Below are positions 1 through 7,680 of a stretch of DNA of 64,000 bases, piece by piece; the first letter of the stretch is position 1, and every line of letters begins with the position of its first letter. Made by a program: the position numbers and the translations under genes. This DNA comes from Pararhizobium capsulatum DSM 1112. GTDB lineage: Bacteria > Pseudomonadota > Alphaproteobacteria > Rhizobiales > Rhizobiaceae. The stretch is taken from the NCBI RefSeq assembly GCF_030814475.1, contig NZ_JAUSVF010000001.1:2920001-2984000 (forward strand), in the 5' to 3' direction. The notes beneath the pieces were generated by a model that was not told where the DNA came from, made no database searches, and was given only the letters and a program-made list of their open reading frames with translations.

Positions 1-2
1 AC

Positions 3-224
3 CTGCGGGGGCTCGATGTCGAAACGCTGGTGGTGGCGACGAAGGATGACCTGCTGGTTCCCTACACGCGGTCCCTGCGGCTTGTGGAGATCATTCCCAG
101 GGCAAAACTCGCTCTCTACGATTTCGGCGCCCATGCCGTTAACATCGTCTACCCCGAGCTGTTCAATGAGGCCGTGCTCGGCTTTCTCATGCAACAGGAC
201 GCATCACCGGAGCGTCAATCATGA
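3..224 (+). CDS. rutD: RutD-like alpha/beta hydrolase, C-terminal end (partial)
   Basis: Only the last 73 codons are present; the gene runs off the left edge. The frame reads through [14 protein letters not shown] and [17 protein letters not shown], which fits the C-terminal part of alpha/beta hydrolases: a strand ending in the acid residue, then GAHA with the catalytic His. RutD proteins act on aminoacrylate or a related intermediate of uracil ring degradation in the cytoplasm. The stop overlaps the start of the downstream RutF-like gene (ATGA), so the two are translationally coupled, and this coupling drives the RutD call. A generic alpha/beta hydrolase cannot be excluded from the fragment alone. 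Confidence 0.7.
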   Translation: MRGLDVETLVVATKDDLLVPYTRSLRLVEIIPRAKLALYDFGAHAVNIVYPELFNEAVLGFLMQQDASPERQS

Positions 225-763
225 CAACGCTCTCTCCAACGATGGAGCTTCCCATGCAGATATCAGCCGCGGCCTTTGGCAACCTCGTCGAGGATCGAAG
301 GACCGAGTTTCGCAGCGCCATGTCCAGGCTCGGGGCAGCGGTCAACATCGTTACAACGGATGGTCCGGGTGGTCTCGCAGGCTTTGCCGCAACGGCGGTT
401 TGCAGCGTCACCGATAGCCCACCGACCCTGCTCGTCTGCCTTAACCGCACCTCCTCCGCCCACCCGGCGGTCGATGCCAACCGTGTGCTTTGCGTCAACA
501 TTCTTGAGCGCGGCCATGAGGATTTGAGCCGGCTTTTCGGCGGCAAGACGCCGGTTTCGCAGCGCTTTGCCGGAGCGCAATGGTCGACCCTCGAAACGGG
601 TGCGCCGGTTCTCGACGACGCACTCGTCTCGCTCGATTGCCGCGTGAAAACCATCTCTGATGGCGGCACGCATGATATCCTGATCTGCGACGTGGTGGCC
701 ATCCGGGAAAACGAAGGCGGACAGGCGCTCATCTATTTCGACCGCCGTTATCACACGCTGTAG
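221..763 (+). CDS. rutF: RutF-like flavin reductase of pyrimidine utilisation
   Basis: This 180-residue protein has the flavin reductase (RutF/HpaC) fold signature: [22 protein letters not shown] near residue 31, then [22 protein letters not shown] and a late YFDRRYHTL. The family supplies reduced FMN, using NADH, to the flavin monooxygenase RutA that opens the uracil ring. The length is typical. The start ATG overlaps the stop of the RutD-like gene by four bases, so it is probably the last gene of a rut operon that lies mostly left of the window. No rutG-like permease follows. Another two-component monooxygenase partner is the main alternative. Confidence 0.85.
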   Translation: MTTLSPTMELPMQISAAAFGNLVEDRRTEFRSAMSRLGAAVNIVTTDGPGGLAGFAATAVCSVTDSPPTLLVCLNRTSSAHPAVDANRVLCVNILERGHEDLSRLFGGKTPVSQRFAGAQWSTLETGAPVLDDALVSLDCRVKTISDGGTHDILICDVVAIRENEGGQALIYFDRRYHTL

Positions 764-899
764 GTTTTCACGATCCCGCGAGTTCATCGGCATTGGAGGC
801 GAGTTTTTGCGCCGGCATCTGGTGCCGCATCACGCTTTCGCGTATGGACGGTTGCGAGGGAGCGTCGTGAATTTCGGTGCTTTAGCGGTGGAGTTGTTG

Positions 900-1631
900 A
901 TGAAACGTCAGGCATTGCATGTAGGAAGCAGGCTCGCATCGGTTGGAATGCTTTTGGGAACGGCAATGTTTGCCGCCGGATTTGCAGCCTTGTCCACGCC
1001 GGCCATGGCCGCGCAATGCGCGGGCTCGCCGGCCGCCGGCGTGGACTGGCAGGACTGCAACAAGAAGAATGTCGAGATGCAGTCGAGCGACCTGCAGGGT
1101 GCAAACCTCTCCAACTCGGATTTTTCCCAGACTGATTTCAGCGGCTCAAATCTCAGTGGCGCCAATCTTGAGAAGGCAGCGCTGGTTCGCACCTGGCTCG
1201 AAGGCGCAACCGCGGTGAAGACGAATTTCTCCCGCATCGAAGCCTATCGCTCGAGCTTTGCCAAGGTCACCGCCGAGGACACGAGCTTTGCCGGAGCGGA
1301 ACTCCAGCGGGCAAGCTTCGTCGAAGCACAGTTGAAGAATGTCGATTTCGAAAAAGCGGAACTCGGTCGCGTGGATTTCAACAAGGCGGTGCTTGCCGGC
1401 GCCCGCTTCTCCTATGCCAATCTCTCGCGGGCCAATTTCAGTGGCGCGACAATTGACGGACCATTGGCGTTCGACGACGCATTCATGTTTCTGACGCGGA
1501 TCGAGGGTGCCGATCTATCCGCCGCTACCGGCTTGGAGCAGCCGCAAGTCGATATGACCTGCGGCGACGAGAACACCAAACTACCCGCGGGCCTGACGGC
1601 TCCCACGACTTGGCCCTGCCCCTCCGACTGA
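900..1631 (+). CDS. Secreted pentapeptide-repeat protein
   Basis: A 243-residue protein. The start at 900 is preferred because GGTGGAG lies about seven bases upstream; an in-frame upstream start at 807 would add a poor leader. Residues 1 to about 37 form a Sec signal peptide (KR, hydrophobic core, cleavage near AMA/AQ). After this come about 25 tandem pentapeptides of the A(D/N)LXX kind, for example LQGANLSNSDFSQTDFSGSN, which fold into a right-handed beta helix. Four Cys flank the repeats and may form disulfides in the periplasm. The exact role is unknown. Pentapeptide proteins can mimic DNA (Qnr type), but an exported one would not act that way. It appears to stand alone. Confidence 0.75.
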   Translation: MKRQALHVGSRLASVGMLLGTAMFAAGFAALSTPAMAAQCAGSPAAGVDWQDCNKKNVEMQSSDLQGANLSNSDFSQTDFSGSNLSGANLEKAALVRTWLEGATAVKTNFSRIEAYRSSFAKVTAEDTSFAGAELQRASFVEAQLKNVDFEKAELGRVDFNKAVLAGARFSYANLSRANFSGATIDGPLAFDDAFMFLTRIEGADLSAATGLEQPQVDMTCGDENTKLPAGLTAPTTWPCPSD

Positions 1632-1674
1632 CGCAACAGAGTGCGAACGCTCTCATCCACTCAGCCAGGATAGT

Positions 1675-3360
1675 TCAGCGATATAGTGCCGTCGCCATGG
1701 CGACGACAAGCGGCCCCATCAATGGCAGCAGCACATTCGAAAAGGCATAGGTGACGGTATAGCCGATTACCGGCGTGCCGTTGCCTGCCTGTGAGACCAG
1801 AGCGCTGATAGTCGGCGTGCTGCAATGCTGGCCGGCGATGGCGCCGAGCAGGATCGGTGGCTCGATCTTCATCAGCTTCCACCCGACCAGAAGCGAAATC
1901 AGCGCGGGCACGAACGACACCAACAGCCCGATCACCGGCAGAACCAATCCATATTCCATCAACAGCGCAACCGCGGAAGGACCGGCGGAAAGCCCTACCG
2001 CAGCAATAAACGTCGCCAGTCCGAAGTCCTTGACGAACTCGGCTGCCGCCACCGGAAGCGTCCCATGCCTCGGAAAGTGCATGTGGAGCCAGCCAAAGAC
2101 CAGGCCGGCGACAAGCGCGCCGCCGCCCATGCCGAGCGAGATATCGAGCGCACCGATCTTCAGATCGAATTTTCCCAGGGCCAGACCGCAGACAATACCA
2201 AGCCCCAGAAAGATGAAATCGGTCTTGTCTGTTCCGGTCAGGGTTGTTCCGAGCGCCGACGCAGCCTCCGTCACCTCGGTCTCGCCGCCGTTCAACGTCA
2301 GAACGTCTCCCTTTTGAAGCACGGTTTTCGGAAGCGCCGGTATCATCTGATCCAGCCGCCGGATGCGGGTGATCACCACACCCCGCCCGATGCGACGGCC
2401 CTCATTGCTGCGACGCAGATCCCGCATCTGCCGGCCATGGGCATCCTTGCGGCTGAGAATGACGTCACGTTCGATCATCGGCATGACGATATCAGCGGGA
2501 ACGGCAACCTCTTCACCCAGGCGGTCTGCCACGGCAATCACCGCATTGCGCCGCCCGCGCACCAGGAGAATGTCGTTTTCCTGCAACAAGAGGTCCTCGA
2601 CAACGTCGCGTATCTCATCCGCACGCCGGACCTTGAGAACGGTGATCGTGCCATTGCGGCTCCGCTCGAAATCACCCACCGTCATGCCGGCGGCCGGCCC
2701 TGCGCGAAAGGCTCGGCCGACAATAGATGTGAAACCATGCGTCGGACCGCTATCGGCAGCATCGCCGTCTTCGGAACCAAGGTTCTCTGCAAGCGCCTGC
2801 GCCGACTTGCGCAAGTCCACACCCAGAATGAGAGGGGCGATCTGCGAGGTGAAGATGACGATCGCAACAAGACCGAACAGGTAAGTGACGCTGTAGGCCG
2901 TGGCGACATTTGCCTGAAGCGTGGCGATCTCGACCGCAGGCAGATCAAGACGGGCCAGCGCTTCGCTCGCGGTGCCGATCACCGCCGATTCGGTTGCCGA
3001 TCCCGCAAACAGCCCGGCGGTGGTGCCCGGATCGAGATCAAGAACGATGACCGCAATCGCCAGCATCGCAAGTACGGAAACGACCTCGATGATCGAGAAT
3101 ATCCCGTACCGCCAGCCGGATTTGATGTTTGCAAAGAACTGCGGACCAGCGGTAAAGCCCAACGCGAAAATGAACAGTGCAAACGCCGTGTTCTTCAGGT
3201 CCTCATCGATTGTGACGTTCAACTGTCCGATCAGAAGCGCCACGAACAACGTGCCGCATATGCCGCCAAGCGCTATAGGCCCGACGCGGAGTTTTCCGAT
3301 GAGATGTCCAAACGCCAGGGACAGAAAGAGAGCGACAACCGGATCCTTCAGGAATTCCAT
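1675..3360 (-). CDS. AspT/YidE-type transporter with central TrkA_C domains
   Basis: A 561-residue inner-membrane protein of the aspartate:alanine exchanger (AspT/YidE/YbjL) family. Two hydrophobic halves of about five helices each carry the duplicated family motif: GLFAGSATESAVIGTASEAL in the first half and GAIAGQHCSTPTISALVSQAG in the second. Between them lie two TrkA_C (RCK C-terminal) domains at about residues 215-385, with text such as FERSRNGTITVLKVRRADEI. Known members swap aspartate for alanine or export dicarboxylates; the substrate here cannot be read from sequence. It is transcribed alone and convergent with the pentapeptide gene. Length and domain order are normal. Confidence 0.8.
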   Translation of the reverse strand: MEFLKDPVVALFLSLAFGHLIGKLRVGPIALGGICGTLFVALLIGQLNVTIDEDLKNTAFALFIFALGFTAGPQFFANIKSGWRYGIFSIIEVVSVLAMLAIAVIVLDLDPGTTAGLFAGSATESAVIGTASEALARLDLPAVEIATLQANVATAYSVTYLFGLVAIVIFTSQIAPLILGVDLRKSAQALAENLGSEDGDAADSGPTHGFTSIVGRAFRAGPAAGMTVGDFERSRNGTITVLKVRRADEIRDVVEDLLLQENDILLVRGRRNAVIAVADRLGEEVAVPADIVMPMIERDVILSRKDAHGRQMRDLRRSNEGRRIGRGVVITRIRRLDQMIPALPKTVLQKGDVLTLNGGETEVTEAASALGTTLTGTDKTDFIFLGLGIVCGLALGKFDLKIGALDISLGMGGGALVAGLVFGWLHMHFPRHGTLPVAAAEFVKDFGLATFIAAVGLSAGPSAVALLMEYGLVLPVIGLLVSFVPALISLLVGWKLMKIEPPILLGAIAGQHCSTPTISALVSQAGNGTPVIGYTVTYAFSNVLLPLMGPLVVAMATALYR

Positions 3361-3582
3361 CTCAAGCCCCGCAAAGCGATTTTCCGATCCTTACAACCGG
3401 CTCAGCATGCTGCTCCGGAATTTCACTCTATCGGGGGTTTTTGCCTGGCGGAAGATGTGTTTTCGCACCCTTGCAACCAGTTCAGATTTGTTTTCACACC
3501 TCCCTGGTCGATCATCATGGGCTTGAATGAAGCGACCACATCATCTACCTGCGCTCGGTCAAGGCAAAGAATGGGATTGATG

Positions 3583-3837
3583 ATGGCAGCGCGCGACCGA
3601 TACTCACGAAAACTTGAATGCGCTCGCTGCCGCAATGAAGGCTATGCCGAGGTCTCGGAGGCCGACCGCAGCAAACGCGCCGACCCCGATTTCAAGGTCG
3701 ACTCCCTGCCGACGGGGTTCTCTACCGAACGTGCCTCACGCGATCCGGCAAAGCATACGATCCGCTGCCGCTGTGGCCATGTCTTTTCCTTCAAACAGAA
3801 AAGTTACTACCCCCCGGGTGGAGAACCACGGCTCTGA
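3583..3837 (+). CDS. Small zinc-ribbon-like protein
   Basis: An 84-residue, Arg- and Lys-rich protein with two cysteine pairs, CARC near the N-terminus and CRCG near residue 65, that look like a zinc ribbon. The N-terminus MAARDRYSRKLECARC resembles small uncharacterised rhizobial proteins. In-frame ATGs at 3571 and 3580 are alternatives and none has a strong ribosome binding site. It lies divergent to the AspT-like gene. The same frame is open far upstream, but that part is antisense to the transporter gene and is not taken as coding. Function unknown. Confidence 0.5.
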   Translation: MAARDRYSRKLECARCRNEGYAEVSEADRSKRADPDFKVDSLPTGFSTERASRDPAKHTIRCRCGHVFSFKQKSYYPPGGEPRL

Positions 3838-4069
3838 TTGGGCAATAGCCGATACCAATTGTAGGGGGTGCGTTTAAGCTTTTAGGCCGCCCCCTTGAGC
3901 GAAATGATATTTGCCGTGAAGACGAGCAGTTCCGCGCGACGCTTCCCGCAGAACCAACTCCGCATTACAATACGTTCATCGGACTTCGAGAGATCATAAT
4001 CTTCCCAGCCTGATGGAACTAATCAGCAGCTGCCGTGTTGTTTTGCAGTTGGAAACGGGAGTGTCTCAC

Positions 4070-4231
4070 ATGCTCGCTAAATTTTCCTATCTTGCTTTTG
4101 GATTCATTATTGGCGCTGGTCTGCTCATGGCAGTCACCAGCTTTTCCACGAACAACGCCACACTTCAGAAAACCGGACGACTCACCGGTGTCGATGCGCC
4201 GATCGGTTTCCAGATGGAACGTTTCGGCTGA
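4070..4231 (+). CDS. Small single-span membrane protein
   Basis: A 53-residue protein with one clear hydrophobic helix at residues 5-24 (FSYLAFGFIIGAGLLMAVTS) and a short polar tail. The start at 4070 is chosen because GGGAG sits eight bases upstream. I do not recognise a family. The 230 bases in front contain no gene; a G-rich/C-rich hairpin near 3864-3896 could end the zinc-ribbon transcript. Confidence 0.45.
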   Translation: MLAKFSYLAFGFIIGAGLLMAVTSFSTNNATLQKTGRLTGVDAPIGFQMERFG

Positions 4232-4347
4232 CAGTCAGACTTGCTGCTGTCCGATTGTGAGATTCGCGTGCGCGGCCACGGTACACCTGCCGTGGCCGTT
4301 CATCTGTGTTGAGATAAAGCTGAAATGGCGCAGCCGCGTGAAGCCAG

Positions 4348-4533
4348 CTAGCGTAGCGTCGGTTTGCGTTGCGCATTCATCAGCAACTCCTGCTGATTGG
4401 CGAAATCGCCCAGCAAGCGCCGAAGCCGATTTTCCTCGATACTGTCGAGGCGAAAGCGGCGACAGAAATCAGAGACGTTCCACACCTTCTGGACCACCAT
4501 CTCCTCGACATCGTGTTGATCGACGAGTTGCAT
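4348..4533 (-). CDS. Small hypothetical protein behind an EcfG-type promoter
   Basis: A 61-residue charged protein (MQLVDQHDVEEMVVQKVW then DFCRRFRLDSIEENRLRRLL). It has no membrane segment and probably a helical bundle. The start at 4533 is supported by GGGGAGGA four bases upstream, a very strong ribosome binding site. A GGAAC-N16-CGTT promoter lies 44-68 bases upstream, so it is probably induced by the general stress sigma factor EcfG (RpoE2). No family recognised. Confidence 0.6.
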   Translation of the reverse strand: MQLVDQHDVEEMVVQKVWNVSDFCRRFRLDSIEENRLRRLLGDFANQQELLMNAQRKPTLR

Positions 4534-4576
4534 GCAGTCCTCCCCTGTTGGCTGTTGCTGGATAGAGCCAACCATC

Positions 4577-4601
4577 AACGCTGAGCGAGGCGCATTGTTC
4601 C
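4577..4601 (-). promoter_or_regulatory. EcfG/RpoE2 general-stress promoter
   Basis: Read on the minus strand: GGAAC (4601-4597), 16 bases, CGTT (4580-4577). This matches the alphaproteobacterial EcfG consensus GGAAC-N16/17-CGTT exactly. It points at the small gene that begins at 4533, giving a leader of about 35 bases. Confidence 0.75.
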
Positions 4602-4639
4602 ACCGGTTTTTTGAAAAACATACGAGCGAACGGCGTGGC

Positions 4640-5467
4640 TCAGCCCTGCTTTCGGGATCGTTCGGGGGCTGGTGATTTCAAGCTTACAATGGTCGTTGCA
4701 ACCCTCGAAGCAGCCTTGTGATGACGCACGACCGGCACCCCCTTCCACCAGAGGCGAAGAGCTTCCCAATGGATTCCCGCCGTCACCTTGAGCGTCATCA
4801 GTGGATATTCGAAGAATATTCGCAGAAGCGAGCGATCGTTGAACGCACGCCGTTTGCCGGCAAAGCTCGCAAAAAGCAGCGCACCCTCCGCGTCGCTCTC
4901 GTCGATCGCAACCAGCGTCGTCTCGCCCGGCGGCACGATGCGAAAATCGTAGCGGCAGGCCATCGGCACAAAGGGGGAGACATAGAGGTTCTTGGCGCAG
5001 CTCTGCCGGATCGAACCGGCCTGTCCGTCTTCGACAGGGATCACATAAGTATGCCGTTCGTGAAACGTGTTGCTGACCTCGTAGAGCACGGCACGCAACG
5101 ATCCTCCCCCGTCATGGCAGAAATAGACCGTGAGGGGATTGAACACATAGCCGAGAATGCGTGGGTAGCAGAGCACCCGGACCTGAAGGTTTTCGAAGCT
5201 TAGCCCCGCTTCAATAAGCTGTGCAGCGATCCACGGCTTCAGCTCGCCCACCTCTCCATTTCCGTGGTCCTCGTCCCAGAAGCTGAAGAGCGCCGCGCGG
5301 TTATGGCCGAAAAAACGCATACTGCGGCTTTGTTGCGCAAGCTCGTCCAGATCCAGCAGCAAGGAGAACACATCATAGCTCAGCTTGTGTTGGCGCGGCC
5401 GATGCCGCACATGCACAACCCTGCCCGCGTAGATGGCTGCATTTCCGAGACCGCCATTAAACTGCAT
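4640..5467 (-). CDS. DUF1365 family protein
   Basis: A 275-residue DUF1365 protein, with the family hallmarks RHKLSYDVFSLLLDLDE-like (RQHKLSYDVFSL) near residue 25, LCYPRILGYVFNPLTVYFCH near 100, NTFHERHTYVIP, and KNLYVSPFVPM. The start at 5467 has AGAGG upstream. In alphaproteobacteria this family is linked to RpoE/ChrR regulons, near cyclopropane fatty-acid synthase-like and FAD oxidoreductase genes, and is implicated in fatty-acid modification under singlet oxygen. Its biochemistry is not settled. Here it is divergent from rpoE-chrR and has its own ECF-type promoter (5523-5550). The usual FAD oxidoreductase and methyltransferase partners are absent from this stretch. Confidence 0.8.
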   Translation of the reverse strand: MQFNGGLGNAAIYAGRVVHVRHRPRQHKLSYDVFSLLLDLDELAQQSRSMRFFGHNRAALFSFWDEDHGNGEVGELKPWIAAQLIEAGLSFENLQVRVLCYPRILGYVFNPLTVYFCHDGGGSLRAVLYEVSNTFHERHTYVIPVEDGQAGSIRQSCAKNLYVSPFVPMACRYDFRIVPPGETTLVAIDESDAEGALLFASFAGKRRAFNDRSLLRIFFEYPLMTLKVTAGIHWEALRLWWKGVPVVRHHKAASRVATTIVSLKSPAPERSRKQG

Positions 5468-5522
5468 GCTGCGCCGCCTCTTCTGCGTTGGTCGCAAGGT
5501 CGTGCGCCACGCTTTTCGTTAT

Positions 5523-5550
5523 ATTACGCAAGCATGCAGCTTTCGGATCG
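5523..5550 (-). promoter_or_regulatory. RpoE(ChrR)-type ECF promoter for DUF1365
   Basis: On the minus strand: CGATCC (5550-5545), 16 bases, CGTAAT (5528-5523). The box pair and spacing match the rpoE-facing site at 5609-5636, which is strong internal evidence that one sigma factor reads both. Transcription would start near 5516, about 50 bases before the DUF1365 ATG. Confidence 0.65.
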
Positions 5551-5608
5551 TTGCACGTCATAAAAATTTCGCGATTCCAAAAAATCTGTGCTGGCAAGCG
5601 GCGGCCTG

Positions 5609-5636
5609 TGATCTATTTTTGTCTCCATGGCGTAGT
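5609..5636 (+). promoter_or_regulatory. RpoE-type ECF autoregulatory promoter for rpoE-chrR
   Basis: TGATCT (5609-5614), 16 bases, CGTAGT (5631-5636). It resembles the TGATCC-type -35 used by ChrR-controlled RpoE factors. It shares the -35/-10 pattern and exact 16-base spacing with the divergent site at 5523-5550. Because transcription would begin near 5643, in-frame start codons before that point cannot be used. Confidence 0.65.
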
Positions 5637-5788
5637 TGCGGGGTATGAAAATTGCGGTTCCCATCCTGGCTTCGCCATGCCACAACCAGAAAGTCGCGCC
5701 GAGGCAACAGGCTGTTGCTTCGGCAGGCGGCTTGCAAGGCATGCGAAGACGAATGCGCGACACCAAAGATGAGATGAGGAAGGAAGAG

Positions 5789-6322
5789 ATGGCGGAGCTC
5801 TTGCTCGCCATCGGGCGCGACCGTGACATCCAGGCCTTCGAATTGCTTTTCAAATATTATGCACCCCGCGTGAAAGCTTATCTGGCCCGCCTTGAGCGCG
5901 ACAATCAGGCAGCAGAAGAACTGATGCAGGAAACCATGATCGCCGTGTGGAACAAATCGGCGCAGTTCGAGACCGCACGCGGCAATGTCTCCACCTGGAT
6001 CTTCACGATCGCCCGCAATCTGCGCATTGATGCCTATCGCAAGAACCGCAGGCCTGATTTCGATCCCGACGATCCTGCCTTCGTGCCAGATCCGGTTCCC
6101 TCTGCAGACTCTTTGGTCCAGGAACTGCAGGAGGCCGAGCGGCTTCGCGGCGCGATGGAAACGTTGCCTGAGCAACAGCTGCAACTGCTTCGGCTCGCCT
6201 TCTTCAGCGAGCGCACCCACAGCGACATAGCCGATGCGCTCAATATACCGATCGGGACTGTGAAATCGCGCATCCGCCTTGCCTTTTCGAAGCTTCGCGC
6301 TGCTCTGGAGGAACGTTCATGA
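5789..6322 (+). CDS. rpoE: RpoE-like ECF sigma factor (ChrR partner)
   Basis: A 177-residue ECF sigma factor. Region 2 covers about residues 15-80 (FELLFKYYAPRVKAYLARL; then ELMQETMIAVWNKSAQFE and WIFTIARNLRIDAYRK). Region 4 covers about residues 120-175 (LPEQQLQLLRLAFFSERTHS, then IADALNIPIGTVKSRIRLAF). The start at 5789 is chosen for AGGAAGG five bases upstream; 5753 and 5774 are in-frame alternatives. It overlaps chrR by four bases. In Rhodobacter the pair answers singlet oxygen and organic peroxides. The promoter at 5609-5636 implies autoregulation, and the same kind of site drives the divergent DUF1365 gene. Confidence 0.9.
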   Translation: MAELLLAIGRDRDIQAFELLFKYYAPRVKAYLARLERDNQAAEELMQETMIAVWNKSAQFETARGNVSTWIFTIARNLRIDAYRKNRRPDFDPDDPAFVPDPVPSADSLVQELQEAERLRGAMETLPEQQLQLLRLAFFSERTHSDIADALNIPIGTVKSRIRLAFSKLRAALEERS

Positions 6323-6993
6323 CGGTCCGCCACGAGGTCAGCGACGAACTTCTGGCGAGCTATGCGGCCGGCACGCTGGCCGAAGGCTGGCGTCTGGCCG
6401 TTGCAACCCACCTAGCGCTCGCACCGCACGCGCGACGCAGGCTTGCCCTCTTCGAAAAGACCGCCGGGCAGATGCTGGAAGATATCCAACCGGAAGCCCC
6501 GGCTGGCGATGTCTGGGTAAAGATAAGGGCAAAGATCGATAACCAGCAACCGTCGCCCGTCTCCACAATGCCCAGGGCGGCACCAGAAAAACCATCACTG
6601 GCGCCTGCGCCGGTCTTGCCGGAGCCGTTGCGGTCCTATCTCGGCGGCGACGTCATGGATTTGAAATGGCGCACGCTCGGACGAGGCGCCTACCATATTC
6701 CGATCAGGACCGAGGATGGGGAAACGAATGTGCGGCTGCTGCGCATACCCGCCGGAAAGCCGGTGCCGGAACACAGCCATGGCGGACGCGAACTAACCCT
6801 CGTGCTAAGCGGCAGTTTTCAGGATAGTGGAGAGCTCTTTGCTCGCGGTGATATAGAGGAAGCCGACGCAACCCTGACACATCAACCGATCGCAACACCC
6901 GGGGAAGATTGCATCTGCCTGGCAGTAACCGACGCACCGCTGCGCTTCAAGAGCATGCTGCTGCGGCTGGTGCAGCCGCTTCTCGGCATATGA
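6319..6993 (+). CDS. chrR: ChrR-type anti-sigma factor with cupin domain, zinc cysteines replaced
   Basis: A 224-residue ChrR/LytR-type anti-sigma factor, ATGA-coupled to rpoE. The N-terminal anti-sigma domain keeps His5 and His31. The segment that should read HxxxCxxC reads HLALAPHARRR: both zinc cysteines, expected at 35 and 38, are Ala. The C-terminal cupin (about residues 105-215) keeps its metal site, H152, H154 and E158 in EHSHGGRELTLVLSG, plus H188. In the Rhodobacter protein the N-terminal zinc site holds RpoE and the cupin is needed for the singlet-oxygen response. This variant must fold or bind without the two thiolates. It is otherwise full length. Confidence 0.85.
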   Translation: MTVRHEVSDELLASYAAGTLAEGWRLAVATHLALAPHARRRLALFEKTAGQMLEDIQPEAPAGDVWVKIRAKIDNQQPSPVSTMPRAAPEKPSLAPAPVLPEPLRSYLGGDVMDLKWRTLGRGAYHIPIRTEDGETNVRLLRIPAGKPVPEHSHGGRELTLVLSGSFQDSGELFARGDIEEADATLTHQPIATPGEDCICLAVTDAPLRFKSMLLRLVQPLLGI

Positions 6994-7100
6994 TCAGGAA
7001 AATTGGCTGACAACGAACGCCGTCGGTTTCCACAGCAGCCGGTTGGAGGCAGGCTACGGGCCTAAAGCGGGTCGCGATCTTTCAGATTCGCTTGCTACGC

Positions 7101-7165
7101 CTTAGCTCTTTGTTTTAGCGCATATCGTTACCGCAAAACCGCTGCGCACTTCTGCGCGACATGCT
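7101..7165. repeat. Dispersed rhizobial palindromic repeat
   Basis: A noncoding stretch with imperfect dyad symmetry around GCGCATATCG and GCGCGACATGC, containing CCGCAAAACCGCTGCGCAC. It looks like the short palindromic repeat scattered in rhizobial intergenic regions, to which 34180-34223 may also belong. The rest of the gap 6994-7100 shows nothing coding. Confidence 0.45.
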
Positions 7166-7369
7166 CTAGGCTGCGTCCATAGCTTCGACAAGCGAAACCT
7201 CGTCACGCGCACCCCGCTGGAAATGGGCGATAAGCTGCGCCGCCATCGACTCGCCCTTCGCGGACTGGACGTCAACGGACTTGTCACGGCAGATCGAGCG
7301 CAACAGCCCATGCAGCATTTCAAGTTCGCCGGGCGTGATGGCCGCGTCACGATGGACTGAATCAAGCAT
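7166..7369 (-). CDS. Small conserved-type hypothetical protein
   Basis: A 67-residue protein, MLDSVHRDAAITPGELEMLHGLL then AAQLIAHFQRGARDEVSLVEAMD. It is soluble and helical. The start is secured by GGAGGG five bases upstream. The pattern (ELxML...VC/IC..., ...AAxLIxxFQxG...L) resembles a short protein seen in many rhizobia with no known role. Convergent with nothing and transcribed alone. Confidence 0.55.
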   Translation of the reverse strand: MLDSVHRDAAITPGELEMLHGLLRSICRDKSVDVQSAKGESMAAQLIAHFQRGARDEVSLVEAMDAA

Positions 7370-7549
7370 TCCGACCCTCCTTCAAAGGGATCGACGTCTC
7401 TCGCGCGATCTCTCGGCGGCAAGGCCCGTCTGCACATCCAATGATAGGCCATACTTCGTGACAATCGTGTCACCGGTAAGCCATGGCTCATCACGTTATT
7501 GCGACTGACTTGTGGACGGATCCTACAGTCAAAGATTGTCCGGATATTC

Positions 7550-7574
7550 GGAACCGGGGCAAAACGGCTGCGTT
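7550..7574 (+). promoter_or_regulatory. EcfG/RpoE2 general-stress promoter
   Basis: GGAAC (7550-7554), 16 bases, CGTT (7571-7574), an exact consensus match. It lies about 105 bases before the DUF808 start. The region 7370-7680 holds no gene. A second GGAAC at 7579 has CGTT 18 bases later, which is outside the usual spacing. Confidence 0.75.
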
Positions 7575-7680
7575 TTCAGGAACTTTGCGGAGAAAGATAC
7601 GCGTTGATCTGCTCCGCCCCTTGTTCGTTGCAGATGGCGCCTCTACCGTGACCCGTCTTCTTCCACACAAAGGATCATTC

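Noticed and set aside
1825..3580. Very long open frame on the plus strand opposite the AspT-like gene
   Set aside because: It is antisense to a clear transporter gene, has low-complexity Arg/Gln/His-rich text typical of shadow frames in GC-rich DNA, and no ribosome binding site. Only its last 84 codons, beyond the transporter, look like a gene.
3950..3976. EcfG-like promoter before the small membrane protein gene (AGAAC...CGTT)
   Set aside because: The -35 has AGAAC instead of GGAAC and the spacer is 18 bases; too far from the consensus.
7579..7605. Second EcfG promoter before the DUF808 gene
   Set aside because: GGAAC and CGTT are present but 18 bases apart, outside the accepted 16-17.
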